DNA of 64,000 nt from contig OX387186.1 in NCBI GenBank assembly GCA_947561395.2, forward strand, positions 9,599,888-9,663,887, read 5' to 3'. The notes beneath the pieces are model-generated. The model did not search any database. It was not told the DNA's origin and worked only from the letters and a program-made list of their open reading frames with translations. The DNA is from Buxus sempervirens (Eukaryota; Streptophyta; Magnoliopsida; Buxales; Buxaceae). Made by a program: the position numbers and the translations under genes. Position 1 is the first letter of the stretch. Every line of letters starts with the position of its first letter. Positions 54,614 through 64,000 of this stretch are shown here, one piece after another.

Positions 54614-54985
54614 GGGTTAATTACAGTTTACACTCTTGAGGTTTTAGACAATCCCATTTTCTCTCCCAAGGTTTTTAAAATATCAGTTTACCATCTTAAG
54701 GTTTGTTGTGTATAACAGTTTGCTCTATTAAGAGGTTCGACCAGTATGATGGCAAGAGAAAAAAAAAACATATATTAATAACTTTGCCTCTTTTAAATAT
54801 CTAAACTACCCTGGGTTTAGAATAAAAGGGACAAAGTCGTTAATATATATTTTTCTCTTTTGACATTTCATCAGTTAAAAAGAGAAACCGTTCTACAAAG
54901 CAAACCTCAAGATGACAAATTGGTATTTCAAAAAGCTGGAAAGTGGAATTGTTTGAAACCAAAGGGGTAAACCATAAATGAAGCC
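54614..54985. mobile_element. Fold-back element A, about 372 bp
   Basis: The left half begins GGGTTAATTACAGTTTACAC. The reverse complement of the right end begins GGCTTCATTTATGGTTTACC. The match continues through most of both halves, sharing GAGGTTT, CAATTCCA/CAATCCCA and TATATTAA motifs. There is no coding capacity. It is the same family as the element at 55833. Confidence 0.65.
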
Positions 54986-55832
54986 TTATTCAACGGTTAG
55001 ATCACCATTGTTTCACCAAATCCGAGAGCATCACCTGTCGAAAATGAACTTTTTGACTGTTCAGAAAAAGTGTCAAAAATGAGTGCACGCCACTGCCACA
55101 TACTGAAAAGGTTTACATGAGTGTGCAGCAAATATTCACTTTCTTACTTTCTTCTATAATAATAGTTGAGATGATTATTCATGAAAACAGTAGTCCATTG
55201 AGGCAAAAGTATAGCTTGAGGAGATAAATGTGAACTAGTCACTACTCAGTAGCTCAGTTGTGAGAACTAACATTGGAACAGGAATCCAAGCTTTTGTCCC
55301 TTGGCAACAAGACAAGATTGCAGCTTCTCCAGTGAAATGATGCACCCATGACCCAACCCGAATCTGATCTCCATAAACTAATTTCCAGTACGATTTTCTA
55401 TGATTAGCATCGAGGTTTGCAACTAAGTACAGTTACCATCAATGACAAAGAGCCGTGCACGCCGATTTGTCATCATATATCATTAAAATTTAGACAAGGG
55501 GCTTGCCAAAGGTACTGGGTTAAATATTGTGAGCTATCAATCTAAATGACTTGTGAACCGTCGGAAGGAAGAAAACATATTGTTTGCATAAGAAATTATG
55601 CACCGGTGTTGCTATTGTTTCATTTATCTTGAAAAAAAAAACATTTTCTAGAAAAAAAAATTAAAGTTTTTAAATTGGATGCGCCAATCTCATGGTCAAA
55701 TTTATGTGCAAAGCACAAATTTGGGTGCACACGATTTCCATTTCCCTCATCACCCAAATGAGCAAGGGTATGGAAAACTAATTAAGCACTTGTAGGATAA
55801 TAAGGTCACTAGCATTTTGTGCATTTTATTAA

Positions 55833-56212
55833 GGGATAATTATAGTGTAATCCCTTGAGGTTTTAAACGATCCTACTTTTCTTCTTCGAGATTTGAAATA
55901 CCAGTTTATTAACTTAAAGTTTGTTGTGTGTAACAGGTATTTCTTTTTAAGGATTCGGCCGATGAGGTAGCAAAAGAAAAAAACATGTATTGACAACCTT
56001 GCTCTTTTTATTCTAACCGGCTTAAGGGTAGACTTGGTATTAAGGTTTTCAATATGTGTGTTTTTTTCTTGCCACTTAATCAGTCAAATATCTAGAAAAG
56101 AAAACCGTTATATACAATAAACCTCATGGCGGTAAAACTAGTATTTCAAAATTTTCATTGATGAAATAGTAAGATTGTATGAAATCTAAAGGGGGTAAAC
56201 GTTAATCATCAG
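55833..56212. mobile_element. Fold-back element B, about 380 bp, same family as A
   Basis: Starts GGGATAATTATAGTGTAATC and ends near GGTAAACGTTAATCATC. It follows element A through its length: CCTTGAGGTTTTA, AATACCAGTTTA, GTTTGTTGTGTGTAACAG, and so on. The two copies lie in the same orientation 850 bp apart. Confidence 0.6.
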
Positions 56213-56619
56213 TCTAATTAAATCGGCAAGAAGAGGGCCTAATCAATGACAATCAGTTGCATTGGACTAACAAGTACTTACACAGTGATCAATTCAAATT
56301 ATTTAATAATCTTTGACAGCTTGGTGTGTCAACTCGACGTGATTACTTATTGTTCATTAGGGTCACTCTATTTGTACGGGAGCTAGATGGTTAGGTTTTG
56401 TTGTTTATATGATGTGAGATAAGTTCATCTGTTCATGTAATGTACTATTTGATAAAGTGACAAAGGCATGTGATGTCAGTCCATAAGTCTTTGGGGTTAT
56501 AATGAATGGAGTTGAAATAGCCACCCTCTCAGGCTAGGTTTATCCTAGTGGGCCATCCAAACGTAACCTCTTCCCAAGCATAGTATCCAATCTACCAAAA
56601 AAAAATTTTACAATGTTTC

Positions 56620-56766
56620 TTGATATGACCGTGAAATGTTATCATGTAGAGCATCTCATGATCAGTCTTATTTGAATGTTGTAAATGTTTTAGGTGGACC
56701 CCACATGAAAAAAAAATTGGCCATGAGATGCTCTACATGACACAACATCTCATATGGCCACATCAA
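56620..56766. mobile_element. Small fold-back element, about 147 bp
   Basis: TCATGTAGAGCATCTCATG near 56643 is matched by its exact reverse complement near 56722. The arms extend outward with mismatches to TTGATATGACC and its inverse GGCCACATCAA. It lies in the UBTD to STICHEL-like spacer. Confidence 0.6.
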
Positions 56767-58732
56767 TGAGCAAATAGAGAAGCATGACAGACGATTTGCT
56801 TCCCAAAATGGATGATACATCCATACATGCAATTACAAGCAAAATAAGAAACCAAAAAAAAAAAACTTCCTAAATAAAATAAGGAGTTCAGATTAGCCAT
56901 GTGGTGGCTATAACCCACATGGCCACAGCTAGATAGCATTTGGTACTTGGTAGTATTAATGGTTTCGCAGGTAACAGACTCAATTAAAAATTAAGTGGGG
57001 TTTCATCATAAAACCATGAGGCTGGTGGGGGGACCAAGAATCTTCCCAAGTGCTCCTCCACTACCTACCATGCTTAAATGTCTCCTGAAAATGAGTCAAG
57101 CCTCAGACACTCAGCTATCGTTCGTTGAAACTGGGATTTGATTCGCTCACTTTCCTCCTCTTTGTGGCCACGGCATGCCATGGACATTTTTCAAATTTTA
57201 TCTTCCTTTTTGACCTTCTGTTGCTGCTTTATCGTTCATTTTAAACTAAGTCCAAGCCGAATCGACACATACAGCATGGTCCACCGTCCAATCCTTAGGA
57301 AAAAAAATAGACGTCTCAGCAGTCAGCACACAAACACGCTATTACTTATTAGCAGCCAACCTCTTGTGTCGGGCCCTTGCATTCTTAAGAACAATGAAAT
57401 TGAAATTAAAATACATAAATTTAGTCACGTGATGGGAATGTATGAAGCGATCAAGAAAAGATTACTCGCTGTTGAGAGGGTTGAAATAGTTTGCCGCAGT
57501 TAATTGCAGAAGGCCTTGATGTCTCGATTAGATGTTACATGTGACAGCATTTAACGGCTAGTGTTTTTCACGTTGAAAAATGTGAAAACAATTTTTAACA
57601 AGGCATTAGGACTACTCCAAACAGTTTCATTCCATCGTTGAGTTAATTAAGATCCCTTTGAAACGAGCGGAAGATAGCCTAGATATCCTCTTAATCTTCC
57701 GTCATATGTATATTAGGGAATTGCATGCGCTGCGCACATATCAAATCACATGGGGCCCACTTAGAAATTTGAACATAAGAAGACCGAGATGTGTCGGGAT
57801 CGTTATAGCTGAGATTGTTTTATTTGTGAAAGGCAATCCTTAGAAAGAAAAATGAGGGCCAGAATCTAGGTGGAATATTCCTCCAGTTTTCTTTATTAAT
57901 AGTATAGACATGTATATATTTGTTTGCTAACCAAACTATATACACATGTCCTTTATATTAACTTTTGTAGGGAGTATAGCTTTAGAGAAGATATGTGCGA
58001 TTGTAAAAATGTCTTAATTGAAGGCGAGCTATTCACCCTTCCTTTGAATTTTTTTTTATTTGAAAAAGTTGGATTTGAACAACCTTTGGATATGAATATC
58101 ATAAGGCTTTATAACCTCCATTTTTCACATCTTTCTTATCTTTAAAATATCTAATTTTTTTTTTTAATACAATCGGAATACCATTGATTAGAATTTTAAA
58201 TCTTAATTAACTATCGATTGTGAACTTAAACACCTGATCAAAAGGATCACTTATGTCAGTTATGTGATCATAACATGCTACGGTTTTTCTTAAAGTAACA
58301 TATCAAATAATATGCATTTACAACCCATGTGGCTAAGGTTCTGTTGCATCCTTTCCATTTCAGTAAGTGCTGGGTACAATTTGTTACATCATTATCATGA
58401 CCATCATTATCATGGAACGTCCATGATCCGTCCATCTCTAGAGTCCGACATCAGTCACGTGGCAGAACCGGTCGCGACAGATTTCGTCCCGTCGAAAGTT
58501 CGTAACCGCAAAGTAACGGTACGGAACTGGTGTGGCCCACATAGTTAGGGGTACTTAAATAATTATGAAATAAGTGCTGAATCACCATTTGTACAAAAGA
58601 TATGACAAAATCAGGTCCACAGTTCCAATTGGACCCCGCTTAGGAAAGATTTGCGTAATCCAAAGGTTAATAGTCTTTTGATTTGCTTTCTATTAAAAAT
58701 ATTTTTGATGGTGTTATTTTTAGGATAAATTA

Positions 58733-59977
58733 TATGAACCTCCTTAGACTTTTCCTAAACTTAAATATACTTCTCCTTAATTTTTTCAAATAATATTAGT
58801 CTCCCTTTATACTTAGTTGCTTGTGACATTTACATTGCGTTTAGAAGGCAACGTCATAGGATTAGAGCTGTCAAGTGAACAATTTTCTGTTTGATAGCAT
58901 TTTTTTTTCTCAAAAAAGATTTGAAAACCCAATATTTTTCAGATTGGTTTTTTTTTCTGTGCTTTTGGAAATGAGTGCAATGAAAACCCGTTTGATAACA
59001 TTTAGTTAAAATCAATTATCACTTTAGAAATCAATAAAAATGTATTCAATAAAGTCTAATGCTTGTGATTCATAAATAATTTTTTATGATGGTAGTGAGG
59101 TTAGCTATGGTTGTGGTGGTAACATTAATAGCAATGGCACAAGTACTAATAATGGTGATGAAAATGGTTGTTGTGTGATGGAGATTTTGGTAGTAGTGGT
59201 GGCGGTACCGACAATGATGGTGTTTTGCAATATTCTGGTGAGAGTAATGGTCTTGATGGTAGTAGTGGTATGGAAGAGGGGATGAATGTGCGACAGTGGT
59301 ATTGGTGATAGTAGTAATAATGTTGGTGGTAGGAATTGTGTAGTGGTGATAATGGTAGAGATGTAGTGGTGATGTTGTGGTGGAGGTGTTTGCCATGTAA
59401 CTGTGGTGGCCGCGGTTCTAGTGAATGATTAATCAATTAAAAAATTACAAAAATGGCATTTTAAAAAAAAATTAAGAAAACAAAATTTTATTGTTTTTAG
59501 AGCTATGTATTGGAATTGTGTGCTTTTTTTTTTTGTTTTAAAAAATTTTGAAATTTGTCCTTAAGAAAATTTTTGTTGTAAAAAATAGGAAACTATTTTA
59601 AAAAAAGTTAACAGACAATGTTTTATTAATTTTGAATCATTTTAACCTTATAATTAAAATTAGTAGTTCTGCCCTCGTTAAAAACTTATTAAATTTCTAA
59701 AGTTTCCCTTAAATGTTTAAGTTGAATAGTTGTTTCCCCTTTAAAATTTTTTTCATTCTTAAAGTTAATATATGACATTTTTTAATGTAAAAGAAGTCAT
59801 GTATTTAGATAATCATCATAATGTAAAGAAAACAATTTTAATGGTGAAAATTTAACAAATTTGATTAAAACGTCAAAGCTGTAAAAAATATAATTTAAGG
59901 CACTATGATTGTTGTTTTGATAATGTGGAGGGAAGTATCTATAATTAATCCAATCTAGAAGGTAGTTTGTGTAATTT
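58733..59977. mobile_element. Possible 1.2-kb element with weak inverted ends
   Basis: The left end reads GGATAAATTATATGAACCTC and the reverse complement of the right end reads GGACAAATTACACAAACTAC. The likeness fades after about 25 bases. The interior is AT-rich plus a GGT/GAT-rich stretch. No clear target duplication was found. Confidence 0.3.
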
Positions 59978-60102
59978 GTCCATTTTAAAAGCCAAGAAAT
60001 GCGTTAAAATCTCACCTCAAAACACTATTAACAGGTATGTAAGCATCGGACACTAGGATTCACCTTTTTCGGGTTTTCTTTTATATTTCGGACACAACGG
60101 CG

Positions 60103-60109
60103 TATAAAA
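60103..60109 (+). promoter_or_regulatory. Putative TATA box of the STICHEL-like gene
   Basis: GCGTATAAAATCCC is a good TATA match in otherwise GC-balanced DNA. A start near 60135 would follow. A CT-rich stretch at about 60210-60230 in the leader resembles the pyrimidine patch or GAGA tracts common in plant leaders. Confidence 0.5.
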
Positions 60110-60134
60110 TCCCTTAATTTTCGAACGCAGCAAC

Positions 60135-60343
60135 CCACCGTCTACAGGCAGTGTCGTGGCGGTGGTGGCCTGCCATAGCCTGTTTCTAAGCTGTCTGTCA
60201 GGACTGAGATCTCTCTGTCTCTCTCTCCCTTCGTATTCGCACTCCATCGCTTTCTCGAAACAAACCCTCGTGACCATTCATGTGAAAGTTGCAGAAGAAA
60301 GCAGACATTAAGGATCAAAACGGATCCCATGCTTTCGATTCAG
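60135..60343 (+). other. Probable 5'UTR exon of the STICHEL-like gene
   Basis: The presumed leader ends at a strong donor, GATTCAG|GTGAGT, at 60343/60344. The acceptor of the leader intron is not settled; CTCTTGCAG at 60628-60630 is a candidate. If used, the second leader exon would carry several short upstream open frames before 61259. Confidence 0.4.
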
Positions 60344-61258
60344 GTGAGTCGAGAGTCTTTTTACCTCCTTTGCCCTTTTCATCTCAACCTATTATGCGGT
60401 TTTTGGCTCTCGTTTGAGTCTCGGCATTTGCTTTCCTCTCCAAGTCATCTCGAACGATGATGTTTTCGTCTTCCGAAGGACGAGCAGGCGACTGCTAGCT
60501 AACGAGGTTCGGATTGGTTCAGAGATCTCGAAAGCCGTTTTTTTGTAGGTTGTTTTGGTTAGTGTTAATTTTCAGTAACGAGAAGCTTGTGCTGGTTGTT
60601 TTTGATTGACAAAGAGATGGTCTCTTGCAGAGATCTGTTTGTTTTTAGTTCAGAGGTGGATTTTATTTCTCACGAGTATCGGAGTTCGTTGTTTCTTACG
60701 GCTGATATCAGTTCCGGAAGCTCGGAAGTGCAAGTATGTGTTGTTGACAATCGCCATTTTCTTATGAAGTCGGATTTCAGTTAGGAGCTTCAATGTTTGA
60801 TTTTCTTTCCTGATCTAGTTGGCTTAAGCATTTTAATTTGTTTATTGGATTTGAAGCTCTGCACATGCTCTAGAGCTTCAATGTCAGTGTTGCTCCTTTG
60901 GATTGTTCACTGTTCTGAACTTTCTTTATTTTCATGACCGTTGTGAACTCTGAGGATTCGGTGACCTGCTTGTCCACAAGGTTATTACTGATGGATGCGA
61001 ATTCGCCGGTGCAAGCTTTGATTATATGTTTATCTTGGCGGGACTGTGATTTCTTGAATGTAAGTATTGATGTCAGATATAAGCACAAGTTGGGTGAAAA
61101 TGTCACCAGTCGATGGGCTGATGTTCATCGTAAGTTTGTGTAATGATGCAATTGAGAAAGATTTTGATATTTTGGAAACCAAAAATGCTACGTCTTTGTT
61201 TTGTTTCCTGTGTTGATTTTCCACTTTCTATGTTGCCAAATCTGTGTATGTTCTGATC

Positions 61259-63274
61259 ATGACCAGGGCTGTTCGCAGTCGGACTTTGAAACATGAAAGT
61301 GGTGATATTGGAGATCATCTCCGCAACCATGTCCATTTGACAAATTGCATTCATTTGAAGAACCATATGCACAAGCATAGCCCTATATTGGCCGAGAGGT
61401 CACTTATGAGGGACCTCATTGTCCTTCAGAGATCAAGGTCTCTCAGGGATCCTTCAACAAGTCCTCCCTCATGGCATTCTCCCTCTATTGTTGATTCACT
61501 TTCTAAGAAGCTTGCAAAGGATGCTGCATTGCAAGAAGGGAGGGGATCAGTACGGATTGAGCGTCGGAAGGAAGGGAGAACATTGTCAGGTAGCTCACTG
61601 CCTGTTACAAGTGTACCAACATCAAAAGTTTCTCCTGGTGAAGTTAGCAGGTGGAGTGGAGGAGGCGAAATTACTGGTGATCGTAGTGGCTTGGTTAGAA
61701 TTAGGAATGGCAAAGGAATTCAGGGAGAAGAATTAAGTCAAAAATATCACAGGACTGATCTTTCGCATAGCACTGAGGATCCTGTGCAATGTGATAGAAA
61801 TTGGGTTAGCGATCTTATTCCTGGAAAGTCTGAACCAAAAGATAAAAGGAGTTCTCAGAAGGGGAAATATAGGCAAGACAGTCAACTCAAGACCCTTTCG
61901 CAACAGTTGAGTGAACTTCCAGTGGACAGTGAAGATGTAGCATCTTCTCACATCCATCGACGTTCAAAAAATACGCAAGAGGAAAAGATGAGAAAGCGTA
62001 AGTTTCGAGGTGTGAGGAGATCTCGGGCTTCTGTTCCCTCAAGAGATATTGGAGCTCATAATGAATTGTCAGTGGCTTCTAATTCATTAGCCCAAGGTCC
62101 AAGACATCCTAAATTTCATGTGGTGGAAGGAGAAGGTGAGGATACTGAGCAAAACGTCACAAGGGCTCCTAGAAACGGCTGTGGTATTCCTTGGAATTGG
62201 TCGAGAATTCACCATAGAGGGCGAACTTTTTTGGACATGGCAGGAAGGAGTTTGTCATGTGGATTGTCTGACTCAAGGTTAAGAAAAGGGGGCACTGTTC
62301 CTCAAGGAAGAGGTGTTTCTGATATTCCCTTGGCATCTGATCACTCAAGTTCGTCTACTAAATCCAATGCAGAGGCACTTCCTCTACTAATTGAGCCATA
62401 TGGATCTCAAGAAAGCTCTGAAAATGCTGCTTGGCTGCATGATTATTCGGGGGAGCTTGGAATTTTTGCTGATAATGGATTGAAGAATGAATTGGATTCT
62501 GACCTTGCTTCTGAGGCTAGATCTGGTGACCAGCACAAGTTTAGAGGGCACCATCATGGTGGACACAGAAGCCTGACGGAGAAATATATGCCTAGAACAT
62601 TCAGAGATCTGGTAGGACAAAACCTGGTGGCACAAGCCCTTTCAAATGCTGTTATAAAAAGGAAAATTGGCTTGGTATATGTGTTTTATGGGCCTCATGG
62701 CACTGGGAAAACTTCATGCGCTCGCATATTTTCCAGAGCTTTAAATTGTCAGTCATCAGAATATTCAAAACCTTGTAATTTCTGTAATTCATGCATTGCA
62801 CATGATATGGGTAAGAGACAAAATGTGAGGGAAATTGGACCAGTCAGTAATTTTGACTTCAAGAGCATTATGGACCTACTTGATAATATGACTGTATCCC
62901 AGTTGCAATCCCAGTATAGAGTATTCATTTTTGATGATTGTGATACTTTATCTCCTGATTGCTGGAGTGCTATCTTGAAGGTCATTGATCGAGCTCCTAG
63001 ACGTGTGGTTTTTGTCCTTATCAGTACAAGTCTTGATCATTTGCCTCATATAATCTTATCTAGGTGCCAGAAATTCTTTTTCCCAAAGTTGAAGGATGCA
63101 GATATCATTTACACTTTGCAGTGGATTGCAACAAAAGAAGATCTAGAGATTGATAAGGATGCTCTAAAACTTATTGCATCTCGGTCAGATGGATCTTTAC
63201 GGGATGCTGAGATGACTCTTGAGCAACTGAGTTTACTTGGGCAGAGGATCTCTGTGCCTCTGGTACAGGAGCTG
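61259..63274 (+). CDS. STICHEL-like protein, DnaX-type AAA+ ATPase (5' part)
   Basis: STICHEL-family proteins resemble the bacterial clamp-loader subunit DnaX (gamma/tau). The founding Arabidopsis member controls trichome branching; the roles of STICHEL-like members are less clear. This coding exon gives 672 residues and ends at donor CTG|GTAATT (63274/63275), where related proteins continue; the rest lies right of the window. The start MTRAVRSRTLK at 61259 is preferred over an in-frame ATG 15 bases upstream because MTRAVR is typical of the STICHEL-like 3/4 group. Residues 1 to about 430 are basic and disordered. The AAA+ core starts near 440 (TEKYMPRTFRDLVGQ), with Walker A GPHGTGKT at 478-485, a zinc module Cys497, Cys506, Cys509, Cys512, Walker B-like IFDDCD near 557, and sensor and SRC motifs (STSLDHLPHIILSRCQ). 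Confidence 0.9.
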
Positions 63275-64000
63275 GTAATTACCATATCTTTTTTTAATGC
63301 TTCAACTTATGCAATATCTTATTTCAATTTTTTATGGTAGACAGAGGTCTACAGGAAATATTAATGATTTTCTTAAAGTTTATTTTAAGTATTAATATTT
63401 ATTTTCAGAAAATTTTGCCATTTTACATCTTTTACTGTTCTTGCACTAGTGGAGAATGCCATCAACCTGGCTAGTTTTGTTGTACCATTAAACTGACGGG
63501 CGTACCTAGTAGCGTCTAGCTGTTAGGGAAAGTTCATTATTTCCATTTTCATAGTTAAGGGTTGTATTTTTTGTTCATGTGCAGCTCCTTGACAAAATAT
63601 GGTGCTTTTTTCTTCAGTTGACTGAAGAAAAAAGCAAGCTTAGAGAACTCTAAGGTCACACTGGCCTATTTGCCCAAGGCCGAAGGTAGGATTGACCTAT
63701 GCTTGTACACATGCTAATGTGCAAGCCTGGCCTGTTGGCACCTTAAGTGATATTTGTGACAAAAGCACCCAAAAAAAAAGGGAAAGGAAGAAAAAGTTAA
63801 GAACAAAAATATAAATATGTTGCTAGAAGCAATCATTCAACATTAATAATAAAATTCTATAAAAGAATTTCATTTTAATAATATTTTATTATAATAATTT
63901 ATAAATGTACTTTATGATGAGAAAGATTATGTATCAATGAAATTGGTTGACTGAATATGGATGGATGGATTATAAATAAAGTAGCATTAGTTATTGAAAA
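63275..64000 (+). other. Start of the next STICHEL-like intron
   Basis: GTAATT opens the intron and no acceptor followed by the expected VGLISD-type sequence is found before 64000. The DNA is AT-rich with nothing else recognisable. Confidence 0.7.

Larger units (their letters stand above)
54081..60100. other. 6-kb intergenic region between the UBTD and STICHEL-like genes
   Basis: This region contains the UBTD 3'UTR, two copies of one fold-back family, a smaller fold-back element, a possible 1.2-kb TIR element (58733-59977) and a GGT/GAT-rich tract at about 59090-59400. Open frames near 57138-57503 and 58312-58548 match nothing I know and are probably chance. Confidence 0.6.

Noticed and set aside
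59070..59436. His/Thr-rich frames on the minus strand
   Set aside because: They are translations of a degenerate GGT/GAT triplet tract.

Overview
The window is nuclear DNA of a flowering plant. The evidence is a set of six recognisable plant genes broken by GT-AG introns of up to 8.4 kb, AT-rich non-coding DNA, a chloroplast-targeted FtsH protease with a thylakoid-type leader, and many small transposon relics. The species cannot be fixed from sequence alone. The long, transposon-filled introns would suit a magnoliid, an early-diverging eudicot or another lineage with loose gene structure; this is a weak guess. There is no operon, CRISPR array, plasmid or phage, and I recognised no RNA gene.

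Layout from left to right. (1) About 1011-5695, minus strand: the 5' part of the SEC61 alpha translocon gene. Five coding exons give 397 residues and the C-terminus lies left of the window. (2) 5700-8356: intergenic DNA with a LINE-derived RNase H relic, a fold-back element and two very short poly-T insertion scars. (3) 8357-13604, plus strand: a complete NHL-repeat membrane protein of 563 residues with a six-fold 15-residue repeat in its tail. (4) 14528-19496, minus strand: a complete thylakoid FtsH metalloprotease of 694 residues, of the FTSH2/VAR2 and FTSH8 type, tail to tail with gene 3. (5) 21595-44318, minus strand: a complete BMS1 ribosome-biogenesis GTPase gene, 19 coding exons and 1227 residues over 22.7 kb. 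It includes a probable U12-type AT-AC intron, a tandem exon-intron duplication and a duplicated in-frame splice donor. (6) 45377-54080, plus strand: a small UBTD-domain protein of 114 residues, head to head with BMS1. (7) 54081-60100: intergenic DNA with at least three fold-back elements. (8) About 60135-63274 onward, plus strand: the 5' part of a STICHEL-like, DnaX-type AAA+ protein. It has 672 residues here and continues to the right.

The genes are independent housekeeping loci: ER protein translocation, photosystem II quality control, 40S ribosome assembly, a ubiquitin-related adaptor and a DnaX-like ATPase. They are not a joint pathway. Exon boundaries were set by eye from conserved protein sequence, splice dinucleotides and reading phase. 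For each complete gene the exon lengths sum to a whole number of codons ending at a stop. I found no wholly new system. The most rewarding points are the splicing oddities in BMS1, the NHL tail repeat, and a series of transposon insertions and insertion scars whose target-site duplications can still be read.
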